Positions 9,040-16,593 of a DNA stretch of 22,193 nucleotides are shown one piece after another. Position 1 is the stretch's first letter. The number at the start of each line of letters is the position of its first letter. Made by a program: the position numbers and the translations under genes. The notes under the pieces are model-generated. The model made no database searches. It was not told where the DNA came from and was given only the letters and a program-made list of their open reading frames with translations. The stretch comes from an uncultured Prevotella sp. (GTDB lineage Bacteria; Bacteroidota; Bacteroidia; Bacteroidales; Bacteroidaceae): positions 1-22,193 of the forward strand of contig CALCHM010000012.1 in assembly GCA_937901345.1 (NCBI GenBank). The letters run 5' to 3'.

Positions 9040-10389
9040 TTACATCATCCAATTCGGATATTCAAACGTACAATTTCTCCACTCTGGATTTATGCGCACA
9101 AAGGTGGATTTTTGCTTTTCTTCAATCCATTTTTTACGCATTTCCATGCTTCTTTTTGAAACAACGGCATCCTTTAATATTTGGAAGTCTTCCGTGACGT
9201 TTGCACGATGGGCTGGAATTCTGCTTTTAAGTTTTATGATAGCGCAGATATCTTGTCCCTGATTGTTTTTATAAATGAAAGCATCGGAAATTTCACCTTC
9301 ATTCATAAGTTCAACTTTACGAGCAATTTCTGTTGGCAGATCTTTCATAGCGAAACGCGATGTCACTTTACGCGTCATCATGTCTGTGTTTACCATAATG
9401 CCGTGATTATTGCGTGTATCCTTATCATCAGATAGTTGGAGCGCTCCTTCTTCAAAACTAAAAGCCCCTCTTTCAATATCAGCAGCAATCGAATCCAATC
9501 GTGCTAACTCTTTTGTATAAACACTATCTGCAATCTCAGGTTTCAACAAAATATGTCGGAAATTCGCCTTATCACCCTTTTTATCAATCAATTGTATGAT
9601 GTGATAACCAAACTCTGTACGGACAATTTTTGAAACTTTTTTGGGGTCGTTAAGCGCAAATGCCACGTTTGAGAACTCTGGTACAAACTGATTTCTACCA
9701 CTATACCCTAACTCACCACCTAAACGTGCAGAACGTGGGTCTTGCGAGTAGATTTTTGCTAATGTTGAGAATTCTGTTTGACCTTCATTCACGCGGGTTG
9801 CAAAATCACGCAACTGCTCTTCGATACGTTCAATTTCTTGACGTGTAGCTCGAGGATGAGTAGTGATAATTTGCACTTCTACTTGTGTAGGAATGAGAGG
9901 TAAACTATCTTCAGGAAGTTTGCTAAAGTAAGCACGCACCTCAGCAGGTGTCACTTTAACATTGCCAAACAACTTACCTTCAATCTGTTGAATTAAGGCT
10001 CTTTGTCGACAAGTCTTCTTCAATTTTTCTCTCAATTGAGGAATAGACAAATGGAAGTGTTTTTCCACATTTTCTCGAGATCCAAGATTCTGAACAAAAA
10101 AGTCTATACGTTCATTCGCCTCCTTAAGCACATTTGCCTCACTTACTTCTATAGAATCAAGAGCAGCCTGATGTAAGAATAATTTCTGAATCGCTAATTG
10201 CTCGGGTATAGTGCAATAGGGATTTTCAAAAGGTTTGCCTTCCATTTCTGCTTGTAGGCGAGTTTCTTCAACATCTGAGAGCAAAATGGGGTCGTCACCA
10301 ACCACCCAAATAACCTCATCAACAACGTTTATCTGCGCATGAACTACTAATGTAACAAGACAAAGAAGCGACAATAGTATGCGATTCAT
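9040..10389 (-). CDS. SurA-like periplasmic peptidylprolyl isomerase, two parvulin domains
   Basis: This 449-residue protein has a signal peptide (residues 1-18, ending VHA-Q). Residues 20-165 match the SurA N-terminal chaperone helices (VVGDDPILLSDVEE is typical). A first parvulin domain covers about 169-270 (EVQIITTHP, AKIYSQDP, RLGGELGY, EFGYHIIQLID), and a more diverged second one covers about 275-400 (FRHILLKP). It should bind unfolded outer-membrane proteins and speed prolyl isomerisation in the periplasm. It lies 10 bases after another parvulin gene and 31 before the OstA-like gene, so these are almost surely co-transcribed. The second domain lacks the clear GGxLG loop and may be a structural rather than catalytic copy. 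Confidence 0.9.
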   Translation of the reverse strand: MNRILLSLLCLVTLVVHAQINVVDEVIWVVGDDPILLSDVEETRLQAEMEGKPFENPYCTIPEQLAIQKLFLHQAALDSIEVSEANVLKEANERIDFFVQNLGSRENVEKHFHLSIPQLREKLKKTCRQRALIQQIEGKLFGNVKVTPAEVRAYFSKLPEDSLPLIPTQVEVQIITTHPRATRQEIERIEEQLRDFATRVNEGQTEFSTLAKIYSQDPRSARLGGELGYSGRNQFVPEFSNVAFALNDPKKVSKIVRTEFGYHIIQLIDKKGDKANFRHILLKPEIADSVYTKELARLDSIAADIERGAFSFEEGALQLSDDKDTRNNHGIMVNTDMMTRKVTSRFAMKDLPTEIARKVELMNEGEISDAFIYKNNQGQDICAIIKLKSRIPAHRANVTEDFQILKDAVVSKRSMEMRKKWIEEKQKSTFVRINPEWRNCTFEYPNWMM

Positions 10390-10399
10390 AAATCCAATT

Positions 10400-11824
10400 T
10401 TATTTTAAAGTTTCAAGAACTTCTTGATAAATAATCACACGATCTTGATACTTTTTTCGTAAACTTTCAATCCAAAGCTTTTCAGCTTGTTGTGTATAAT
10501 CGTTAATTACTTTTGACTTTACATCGATATAGGAAGTAGGTTGCTTCTTCATCTTTCCAACAACATCATACATGCTGTATTTACGCAAAGTTTTAGCAAC
10601 TTCACCCTTAAACTTCTTAGTATCTATGTATTTATTTTCACCTTTCTTGCATAAATAAGGTCCTTGAACTAAGCAAACTACGCTATCTTTATTCACTTCT
10701 TCCTTAATAGCCTTACGCCAATCACCATCAGCATATTTCTTCAAGACCTTCTTTGCTTTTTTCAGCACCTTTTTGTCGTTGGCATGAATTACAAAACCAT
10801 CAAAACGAGGTTCTTCCCATGCATACTGCTTCTTGTTTGCCTTAAAGTAAGCATTCAATGCAACAATATCGTTAGCAGCCTTATCCCAAACATTATTTTT
10901 TACAACTTCGTAAAGGAGGAGACCATCGTAATATTCATTAACAAGATACTGAAGTTCAGGATTATTCGCCACACCTTCCTGAAGTAATTGTTTCATCACA
11001 TCTTCACGCGTTAGCGTTCCCTTCGATGCAGCAATAACCTTCTGAATTTTATACTCAGCAGAAGCATCTTCAATACCCTGTTGCTTCAGCGCATCAATAA
11101 TCACTCCTTTTAATGACTCGTATGATTCTAACGACTTACGTTCCTTCATGTAGATGATGTGATAACCTACAGGCGAAAGTACGGGAGCAGACATTTGACC
11201 TTCTTGCAATGCGTATGCAGCATCTTCAAATTCTTTAATTGTGTTTCCAGGTCCAATCCATGGCAACAATCCACCATTACGAGCAGTACCTTGATCGTCG
11301 CTACAAAGTTTGGCAACTTGAGCAAAATCATTACCTGATTGAAGAACATTGTAAATTGAATCCGCCTTCTGTGCAGCCAATTTACGCTCTTGATCGGTTG
11401 CATTTTGTTTTACCAACACCAAAATGTGAGCAGGTCTTATCAAATCAAAACCATGTAACTTATTCTTAATATCAGAATACTGCAAACGTGCAATAGAGTC
11501 AATAAAACAGGTATCAATCATTAAAGGAGTGAGTTGCATATCGCGATATTGGCGGAATTCGTTAATAAACGAAGTTAACGTATCCATGCCAAGCGATTCT
11601 GCCTCTACAACCTTTAACTTATAGTCAACATACATCTGAACATACTCTTCAATGCTCTTCTGTTCTACAGCACCTTCAACACTATTATTCTTATTGTAGG
11701 AATATTCAAATTCAGCCTTGGTAATCTTTTTACCATTAACCTTCATTAATACAGGATTTGACTCTTGAGCATTTGAAAACAAAGAAAATGCTATAGAGCA
11801 AAGAATAAATGAGATTTTCTTCAT
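10400..11824 (-). CDS. Periplasmic parvulin-type peptidylprolyl isomerase, single PPIase domain
   Basis: The chosen ATG at 11824 gives 474 residues starting MKKISFILCS with a signal peptide ending NAQ (residue 20). An upstream in-frame ATG at 11902 would bury that signal behind 26 odd residues and would start inside an inverted repeat, so it is rejected. Residues about 25-125 are a SurA/PpiD-like helical region (VNGKKITKAEFEYSY). One parvulin domain covers about 128-228 (RPAHILVLV, AKLCSDDQ, NGGLLPWIG, GYHIIYMKE). The long C-terminal Lys-rich region has no match I can name. It probably works as a periplasmic folding factor with the two-domain isomerase encoded 10 bases downstream. It is separated from guaB by 126 bases. 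Confidence 0.88.
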   Translation of the reverse strand: MKKISFILCSIAFSLFSNAQESNPVLMKVNGKKITKAEFEYSYNKNNSVEGAVEQKSIEEYVQMYVDYKLKVVEAESLGMDTLTSFINEFRQYRDMQLTPLMIDTCFIDSIARLQYSDIKNKLHGFDLIRPAHILVLVKQNATDQERKLAAQKADSIYNVLQSGNDFAQVAKLCSDDQGTARNGGLLPWIGPGNTIKEFEDAAYALQEGQMSAPVLSPVGYHIIYMKERKSLESYESLKGVIIDALKQQGIEDASAEYKIQKVIAASKGTLTREDVMKQLLQEGVANNPELQYLVNEYYDGLLLYEVVKNNVWDKAANDIVALNAYFKANKKQYAWEEPRFDGFVIHANDKKVLKKAKKVLKKYADGDWRKAIKEEVNKDSVVCLVQGPYLCKKGENKYIDTKKFKGEVAKTLRKYSMYDVVGKMKKQPTSYIDVKSKVINDYTQQAEKLWIESLRKKYQDRVIIYQEVLETLK

Positions 11825-11857
11825 ATAAAAAATTACGAGTAGTTTAGATTTATGAAC

Positions 11858-11930
11858 AAATGTGTAACTATGAAAATTATAAAGTTTGAAATCCCATTCC
11901 ACACCTTAGAATTTTCACACTTACACATTT
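11858..11930. repeat. 21-base inverted repeat between guaB and the parvulin gene
   Basis: The arms are 11858-11878 and 11910-11930, matching at 19 of 21 positions (outer halves AAATGTGTAA and TTACACATTT; inner halves GAAAATT and AATTTTC), separated by 31 bases. It begins 20 bases past the guaB stop and ends 33 bases before the parvulin start. The arms are A+T-rich and no clear T run follows on the minus strand, so it could be a weak guaB terminator, a leader structure of the downstream operon or a protein-binding site. The repeat is certain; its role is not. Confidence 0.8.
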
Positions 11931-11950
11931 AGTTCGTGATTCTCTACTTA

Positions 11951-13435
11951 TTAGTTATCACTACGTGAATAGTTAGGCGCTTCACTTGTAATTGTGATGT
12001 CATGAGGATGACTTTCAAGGACACCAGCATTCGTAATGCGTGTGAAACGTGCTTTCCAAAGATCATTAATCGTTGCTGCTCCGCAATAACCCATACCTGA
12101 ACGCAATCCACCAACGAGTTGGTAAATCACTTCTTGAACGGTGCCCTTATAAGGAACACGTCCTGCGATACCTTCTGGTACAAGTTTCTTCGCTTCTGTC
12201 ACGCCACCCTGGAAATAACGGTCCTTAGATCCATTTTCCATAGCTTCCAAAGATCCCATACCACGATATGCCTTAAACTTTCTACCATTGAAAATGATAG
12301 TATCACCAGGAGATTCTTCACAACCAGCCACCAAAGAACCAATCATTACACAGTAACCACCAGCTGCAATGGCCTTAACAATATCACCAGAATAACGCAA
12401 ACCACCGTCAGCAATGAGAGGTACACCAGTACCTTCAAGCGCCTTAGCAACATCATAAACGGCAGAAAGTTGAGGTACACCAACACCAGCAACAACACGA
12501 GTTGTACAGATTGACCCAGGACCAATACCAACCTTCACGCCGTCAGCACCTGCTTCAACAAGAGCCTTAGCTGCTTCACCAGTTGCAACATTACCTACAA
12601 CAATATCAACATTCTTAAAGCGTTCCTTAGCAAGTTTCAATCTATCAATAACACCTTTAGAATGACCATGAGCAGTATCAATAATAATTGCGTCAACTCC
12701 AGCATTTACCAAAGCTTCCATACGTTCAAGAGTATCTGCTGTTACACCTACACCAGCCGCAACGCGCAAACGTCCCTTTTCATCCTTACAAGCCATGGGT
12801 TTATCCTTTGCTTTTTGAATATCTTTGTAAGTAATCAAACCAATGAGGCGATTTTCCTTATCAACTACGGGAAGTTTCTCAATCTTATTTTCCTGAAGAA
12901 TTTGACTCGCCGCGATAAGATCAGTCTGCTGAGTTGTAGTCACCAAATTCTCAGAAGTCATTACTTCATCAATCAACTTATTTGCGTCACGTTCAAAGCG
13001 CAAGTCACGATTGGTAACAATACCAACAAGATGCATATCATCGTCAACAACAGGTATACCACCGATGTGATATTCGCTCATCAAGGCCAATGCATCGCCT
13101 ACAGTAGATCCGCGCTTAATTGTTACAGGATCATAAATCATGCCGTTTTCAGCACGTTTCACAATAGCCACTTGACGCGCCTGATCTTCGATAGACATAT
13201 TTTTGTGAATAACTCCAATTCCACCTTCACGTGCAATTGCAATGGCCATTTTTGCTTCTGTAACAGTATCCATAGCAGCTGTCACAAAAGGTATCTTAAG
13301 TTCAATATTACGAGAGAATTTAGTACCCAAATTTACCATGAAAGGCAAAACCTCTGAATAGGCAGGAACAAGAAGCACATCGTCAAATGTAAGACCATCC
13401 ATCACAATACGGTCAGCAATAAAATTAGAAGCCAT
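11951..13435 (-). CDS. guaB: Inosine-5'-monophosphate dehydrogenase
   Basis: This 494-residue enzyme oxidises IMP to XMP with NAD+, the committing step of GMP synthesis, in the cytoplasm. Residues 13-90 and 220-490 form the TIM barrel. The catalytic loop GIGPGSICTTR contains Cys310, IIDTAHGHS (251-259) and IADGGLRYSGD are nucleotide-site motifs, and the flap region YFQGGV is present. Two CBS domains are inserted at about 98-150 and 157-210 (GGIPVVDDD, EKLPVVDKE), the usual allosteric Bateman module. Length and start (MASNFIADRI) are normal. It has its own TAnnTTTG promoter motif 72-80 bases upstream and faces the same way as the outer-membrane assembly genes, but a 126-base gap with an inverted repeat separates them. 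Confidence 0.98.
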   Translation of the reverse strand: MASNFIADRIVMDGLTFDDVLLVPAYSEVLPFMVNLGTKFSRNIELKIPFVTAAMDTVTEAKMAIAIAREGGIGVIHKNMSIEDQARQVAIVKRAENGMIYDPVTIKRGSTVGDALALMSEYHIGGIPVVDDDMHLVGIVTNRDLRFERDANKLIDEVMTSENLVTTTQQTDLIAASQILQENKIEKLPVVDKENRLIGLITYKDIQKAKDKPMACKDEKGRLRVAAGVGVTADTLERMEALVNAGVDAIIIDTAHGHSKGVIDRLKLAKERFKNVDIVVGNVATGEAAKALVEAGADGVKVGIGPGSICTTRVVAGVGVPQLSAVYDVAKALEGTGVPLIADGGLRYSGDIVKAIAAGGYCVMIGSLVAGCEESPGDTIIFNGRKFKAYRGMGSLEAMENGSKDRYFQGGVTEAKKLVPEGIAGRVPYKGTVQEVIYQLVGGLRSGMGYCGAATINDLWKARFTRITNAGVLESHPHDITITSEAPNYSRSDN

Positions 13436-13507
13436 AACAATTGTATTTTTACTAACGTCGGCGAAAACGGATATATTCCGCCTAGCGTTTGGTGATTAAT
13501 ATTAGCG

Positions 13508-13515
13508 CAAAGTTA
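13508..13515 (-). promoter_or_regulatory. Predicted guaB promoter, Bacteroidetes -7 motif TAACTTTG
   Basis: The minus strand reads TAACTTTG here, an exact TAnnTTTG -7 element 72 bases upstream of the guaB ATG. No good TTTG -33 box is visible at the expected spacing. The leader contains two short complementary pairs (13454-13457 with 13486-13489, and 13460-13463 with 13479-13482), which may form a small hairpin; its role is unknown. Confidence 0.5.
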
Positions 13516-13722
13516 CACATTTATCTCTAATATTAGATACAATCAAGACTCTTTTTTAGTTGCCTATTATGCTATTTTAAACGATAATTATACTACACAG
13601 ATTCACACATAATAGTAACCATATTGTATATCAGATTTTAATTATTCTAGACACACTCAGAATAAGTCACCCTTTTATGAATGAAAGATAAAACTCATGA
13701 GGCACCAAGTTATATATAAAAG
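13516..13722. other. A+T-rich intergenic stretch without recognised content
   Basis: This is part of the 376-base gap between guaB and spt. I found no credible gene, RNA or repeat between the guaB promoter motif and the spt terminator. Confidence 0.5.
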
Positions 13723-13758
13723 AAAAAAAACTCCCACAATTCACAGATTGCAGGAGTT
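13723..13758 (-). terminator. Rho-independent terminator after spt
   Basis: On the minus strand a 12-base stem (arms 13747-13758 and 13729-13740, ten Watson-Crick and two G-U pairs, loop of six) runs directly into eight T (13730-13723). It lies about 53 bases past the spt stop and isolates spt from guaB. Confidence 0.9.
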
Positions 13759-13811
13759 GAAACATTGTGTAAAATATGCTATATAATTTTACGATTATTA
13801 TGATACAAAAC

Positions 13812-14999
13812 TTATTGAATTACACCTAATTCACGGAACACCTTAGAGAGTTTTTCAACAGCTGTATCAACTTGTTCTTTCGTATGAGTAGCCATAAGTG
13901 CGACACGCACCAAAGTGTCTTGTGGCGCACATGCAGGAGGTATTACAGGATTGATAAATACTCCTTCCTCAAAGGCCATCATAGTAGCGGCGAACGTCTT
14001 TTCTGTATCGCGAACATAAAGCGGAATAATAGGACTCTCTGTATCGCCAATTTCAAATCCTGCTTCACGGAACTTTACCAACGCATAATTTGTAACATCC
14101 CAAAGCGCAGCAATACGTTCAGGTTCTGCTTGAATAATACGCAATGCTTCAAGAGCAGCAGCAGTTGCCGCGGGAGTGTTTGAAGCAGAGAAAATGTACG
14201 TACGACACGTATGACGGATCCAGTTAATAATAGTACTATCAGCTGTAATAAAACCACCGATACTTGCGAGCGACTTTGAGAAGGTCCCCATAATCAAGTC
14301 CACTTCATCCGTCAAACCAAAATGATCACAAACACCACGACCGTCACGACCAAACACCCCTACTCCATGAGCTTCATCCACCATGATAGTTGCATTGTAC
14401 TTTTTCTTCAAACGTACGATTTCAGGCAGATTACAGAGGTCACCTTCCATTGAAAAAACGCCATCAACAACAATCAACTTAACGGCATCGGGTTCACAAC
14501 GCTGCAACTGCTTTTCAAGGTCAGCCATATCATTGTGTTTAAATTTCAATTGTTTTGCCATTGAGAGGCGACGACCATCTATAATAGATGCATGGTCACG
14601 ATCATCACAAATGATATAGTCATTGCGTCCGCAAAGACATGCAATTACACCAGAATTTACGGTAAAACCAGTTGAGAAGCACAAAGCCTCATCTTTACCC
14701 ATAAATTTAGCGATTTCTTTTTCAAGAACAACGTGAAGGTCAAGCGTTCCATTCAAAAAACGACTACCTGCACATCCAGAACCGTACTTATCCAAAGCAT
14801 CCTTAGCAGCCTTGATGATACGTTCATCACCTGGAAGTCCTGTATACGCATTTGAACCAAACATCAAAACACGATGTCCACCCATCTCAACTTCGGTACC
14901 TTGCTTACCATCTATTTCGCGAAAATAGGGATACATTCCCTGTTCCATCAGTTCTTGAGGAAGCGTATATTGCGCTAATCTTTCTTGAAGTAAACCCAT
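13812..14999 (-). CDS. spt: Serine palmitoyltransferase (alpha-oxoamine synthase family)
   Basis: This 395-residue PLP enzyme is predicted to condense serine with a long-chain acyl-CoA to 3-ketosphinganine, the first step of sphingolipid synthesis in Bacteroidetes. The ATG at 14999 (MGLLQERLAQ) is preferred; an in-frame ATG at 15092 would add 31 residues and overlap the promoter motif. Family signatures: GSNAYTGL (48-55), GSGCAGSRFLNGT (73-85), DDRDHASI (His136, stacking on PLP), VDEAHGVG (Asp208, His211) and GTFSKSLASIGG (Lys242, the Schiff base). The close relatives KBL (2-amino-3-ketobutyrate CoA ligase) and BioF share these motifs. SPT is favoured by the N-terminus, overall likeness to Bacteroidetes SPT and a divergent lipid kinase gene, but substrate cannot be proven by eye. 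Confidence 0.87.
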   Translation of the reverse strand: MGLLQERLAQYTLPQELMEQGMYPYFREIDGKQGTEVEMGGHRVLMFGSNAYTGLPGDERIIKAAKDALDKYGSGCAGSRFLNGTLDLHVVLEKEIAKFMGKDEALCFSTGFTVNSGVIACLCGRNDYIICDDRDHASIIDGRRLSMAKQLKFKHNDMADLEKQLQRCEPDAVKLIVVDGVFSMEGDLCNLPEIVRLKKKYNATIMVDEAHGVGVFGRDGRGVCDHFGLTDEVDLIMGTFSKSLASIGGFITADSTIINWIRHTCRTYIFSASNTPAATAAALEALRIIQAEPERIAALWDVTNYALVKFREAGFEIGDTESPIIPLYVRDTEKTFAATMMAFEEGVFINPVIPPACAPQDTLVRVALMATHTKEQVDTAVEKLSKVFRELGVIQ

Positions 15000-15089
15000 A
15001 ATATAATAATGTGTATAAAAATCACTAAAAATGCAGCATGTTTTTCTCGCTATACAAGTGTTTACGAGCAAGCATGCAAAACTTTCGTG

Positions 15090-15097
15090 CAAAAGTA
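15090..15097 (-). promoter_or_regulatory. Predicted spt promoter, -7 motif TACTTTTG
   Basis: The minus strand matches TAnnTTTG about 90 bases upstream of the spt start. It overlaps one copy of a direct repeat, TGCAAAACT (15075-15083) and TGCAAAAGT (15088-15096, plus-strand reading), spaced 13 bases, which could be an operator. There is no convincing -33 box. Confidence 0.45.
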
Positions 15098-15213
15098 CAA
15101 TTTTCGTATGATATTCTCAGCGATTCTAACAAAAAAACTACGCAAAACCAACAAGTTTGTGCAAAATAACGCTTTTTCATAACCTCAATCTAGATGCAAC
15201 AAGAGATTTTCAT

Positions 15214-15221
15214 TAACTTTG
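15214..15221 (+). promoter_or_regulatory. Predicted promoter of the lipid kinase gene, -7 motif TAACTTTG
   Basis: An exact TAnnTTTG lies 57 bases before the chosen ATG at 15278. It sits inside the region a longer reading from 15194 would translate, which supports the later start. No -33 TTTG was found. Confidence 0.5.
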
Positions 15222-15277
15222 TCGATACCATTTACGTTAAGTATTTTAAAGTATTCTCAAGCATTATTTTTAAAATC

Positions 15278-16315
15278 ATGCAATCAATTCTCTTCATCAT
15301 CAACCCCAAATCTGGAACGGACAAAAAGATATATATCCGCCAGAGCATTGGTAGAAATATTGATACGAGCAAGTACGCCTATAAGGTGCGCTATACGGAG
15401 TATGCAGGACATGCTGAAGAAATTGCACGCGAAGCAGCAGAAGCGGGAGTTGATATTGTTGTAGCGGTGGGAGGAGACGGAACGGTAAACGAAGTTGCAC
15501 GTTCGCTGATTCATACGAATACCGCATTAGGGATTATTCCCTGCGGAAGTGGCAACGGACTTGCGCGCCACCTGCAATTACCGATCGACCCCGAAGGTGC
15601 CATCAAGATGATAAACGAAGGATGCATCAAGTCTCTTGACTATGGCACCATGAATAATTTACCCTTTTTCTGCACGTGTGGCATGGGGTTTGACGCCTTT
15701 ATAAGCATGAAATTTGCCAATAGCGGAAAGCGTGGTCTCATATCATACATTGAAAACACACTACGCGAAACGCTAACTTACAAACCTGACACGTACACTC
15801 TCACTTTTGACGACCAAGAAATTGAGCAACAAGCGTTTGTTATTGCTTGCGCCAATGCTTCACAATATGGTAACAATGCCTTTATTGCACCAGCTGCGAC
15901 TATGAGTGACGGACTTATGGACATTATTGTTCTAGAACCCTTCACCGCCATTGAAGCACCTCAATTAGCATTGCAACTTTTCAATGGGACACTCACAACC
16001 AATAGCAGGGTAAAAACTTTCAAAGCAAAAAAAGTACGCATAAGCAGAAAGGGAGATGATCCAGTACATGTTGATGGCGATCCGCTCATGACGGGTAAAG
16101 ATATTGAAGTTGAAATCCACGCTAAGGGGATTAAGATGGTGGTCAATCCCGGTGCTCCTTCTAGACGTCTCAATCTCATTCAAGTTTTTTCTGACCAATT
16201 GAACGAATTCCCGCAACACCTCATCGACATGAACACAGAGATTGCGCGAACAAGCGAAAAAAACATCAAACAGTTTAATAAATCAGTTTTAGAAAAACTT
16301 AAACCCAAGGATTGA
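15278..16315 (+). CDS. Diacylglycerol/sphingoid-base kinase family lipid kinase
   Basis: This 345-residue cytoplasmic or membrane-associated kinase phosphorylates a lipid hydroxyl using ATP. The ATG at 15278 (MQSILFIINPKSG) places the conserved INPKSG at residues 8-13, as in family members; an in-frame ATG at 15194 would precede the promoter motif. The nucleotide-binding GGDGTVNE is at 65-72 and IPCGSGNGLARHL at 87-99. The C-terminal domain has the usual GxxDGLxDIIVL-like stretch (MSDGLMDIIVLEPF) and VHVDGDP. The family includes DgkB, YegS and the eukaryotic sphingosine kinases (LCB5). Divergence from spt across 278 bases makes a sphinganine or ceramide-type substrate attractive, but diacylglycerol or undecaprenol is equally allowed by the motifs. 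A long hairpin about 100 bases downstream may end its transcript. Confidence 0.9.
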   Translation: MQSILFIINPKSGTDKKIYIRQSIGRNIDTSKYAYKVRYTEYAGHAEEIAREAAEAGVDIVVAVGGDGTVNEVARSLIHTNTALGIIPCGSGNGLARHLQLPIDPEGAIKMINEGCIKSLDYGTMNNLPFFCTCGMGFDAFISMKFANSGKRGLISYIENTLRETLTYKPDTYTLTFDDQEIEQQAFVIACANASQYGNNAFIAPAATMSDGLMDIIVLEPFTAIEAPQLALQLFNGTLTTNSRVKTFKAKKVRISRKGDDPVHVDGDPLMTGKDIEVEIHAKGIKMVVNPGAPSRRLNLIQVFSDQLNEFPQHLIDMNTEIARTSEKNIKQFNKSVLEKLKPKD

Positions 16316-16411
16316 ATGACGACAAATACAAGAACAAATAGTCACCATACGATAATAAGGCATCAATCAACAAGATGACGTAAATATGCAGTGCTTACTT
16401 TAAATATAATA

Positions 16412-16466
16412 ACACATCAAGAGGGTGTGTCGAAATGCAAAATTTCGGCACACCCTCTTGATGTGT
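16412..16466. terminator. Long hairpin between convergent genes, probable bidirectional terminator
   Basis: The arms 16412-16436 and 16442-16466 are 25 bases each and pair throughout (24 Watson-Crick, one G-U) around a five-base loop. It lies between the lipid kinase (plus) and the membrane zinc-ribbon gene (minus). There is no clear T run on either side, so termination is likely but not textbook. It forms the left part of a larger structured element. Confidence 0.7.
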
Positions 16467-16482
16467 AAGAGTGAGTAAAATG

Positions 16483-16585
16483 CAAGGCGCTGAAATGGAG
16501 GATGAAGGGAGTGTACTGAAGTACATGACCAAATCCGAAATTGAGGAGCAACGCAGCAGTTTGCTCATTATGACACAACGCCTTG
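16483..16585. repeat. Multi-stem structured intergenic element, possible dispersed Bacteroidales repeat
   Basis: A 7-base outer pairing (CAAGGCG 16483-16489 with CGCCTTG 16579-16585) encloses two hairpins: TGTAC-TGAA-GTACA (16512-16525) and GAGCAA...TTGCTC (16546-16551/16561-16566, nine-base loop). CCGAAATT (16535-16542) is also complementary to AATTTCGG (16441-16448) in the upstream long hairpin, so alternative folds are possible. From memory it resembles intergenic elements scattered in Bacteroidales genomes; I cannot verify this. A GTG-started reading frame from 16471 gives protein-like residues (MEDEGSVLKYMTKSEIEEQR), so a gene remnant is an alternative. Confidence 0.55.
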
Positions 16586-16593
16586 TGAAAGGG

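Noticed and set aside
12662..13357. 231-codon open frame on the plus strand inside guaB
   Set aside because: It is antisense to a clear guaB, is rich in Asn, Ser, Cys and His without any domain pattern, and arises from the codon use of guaB.
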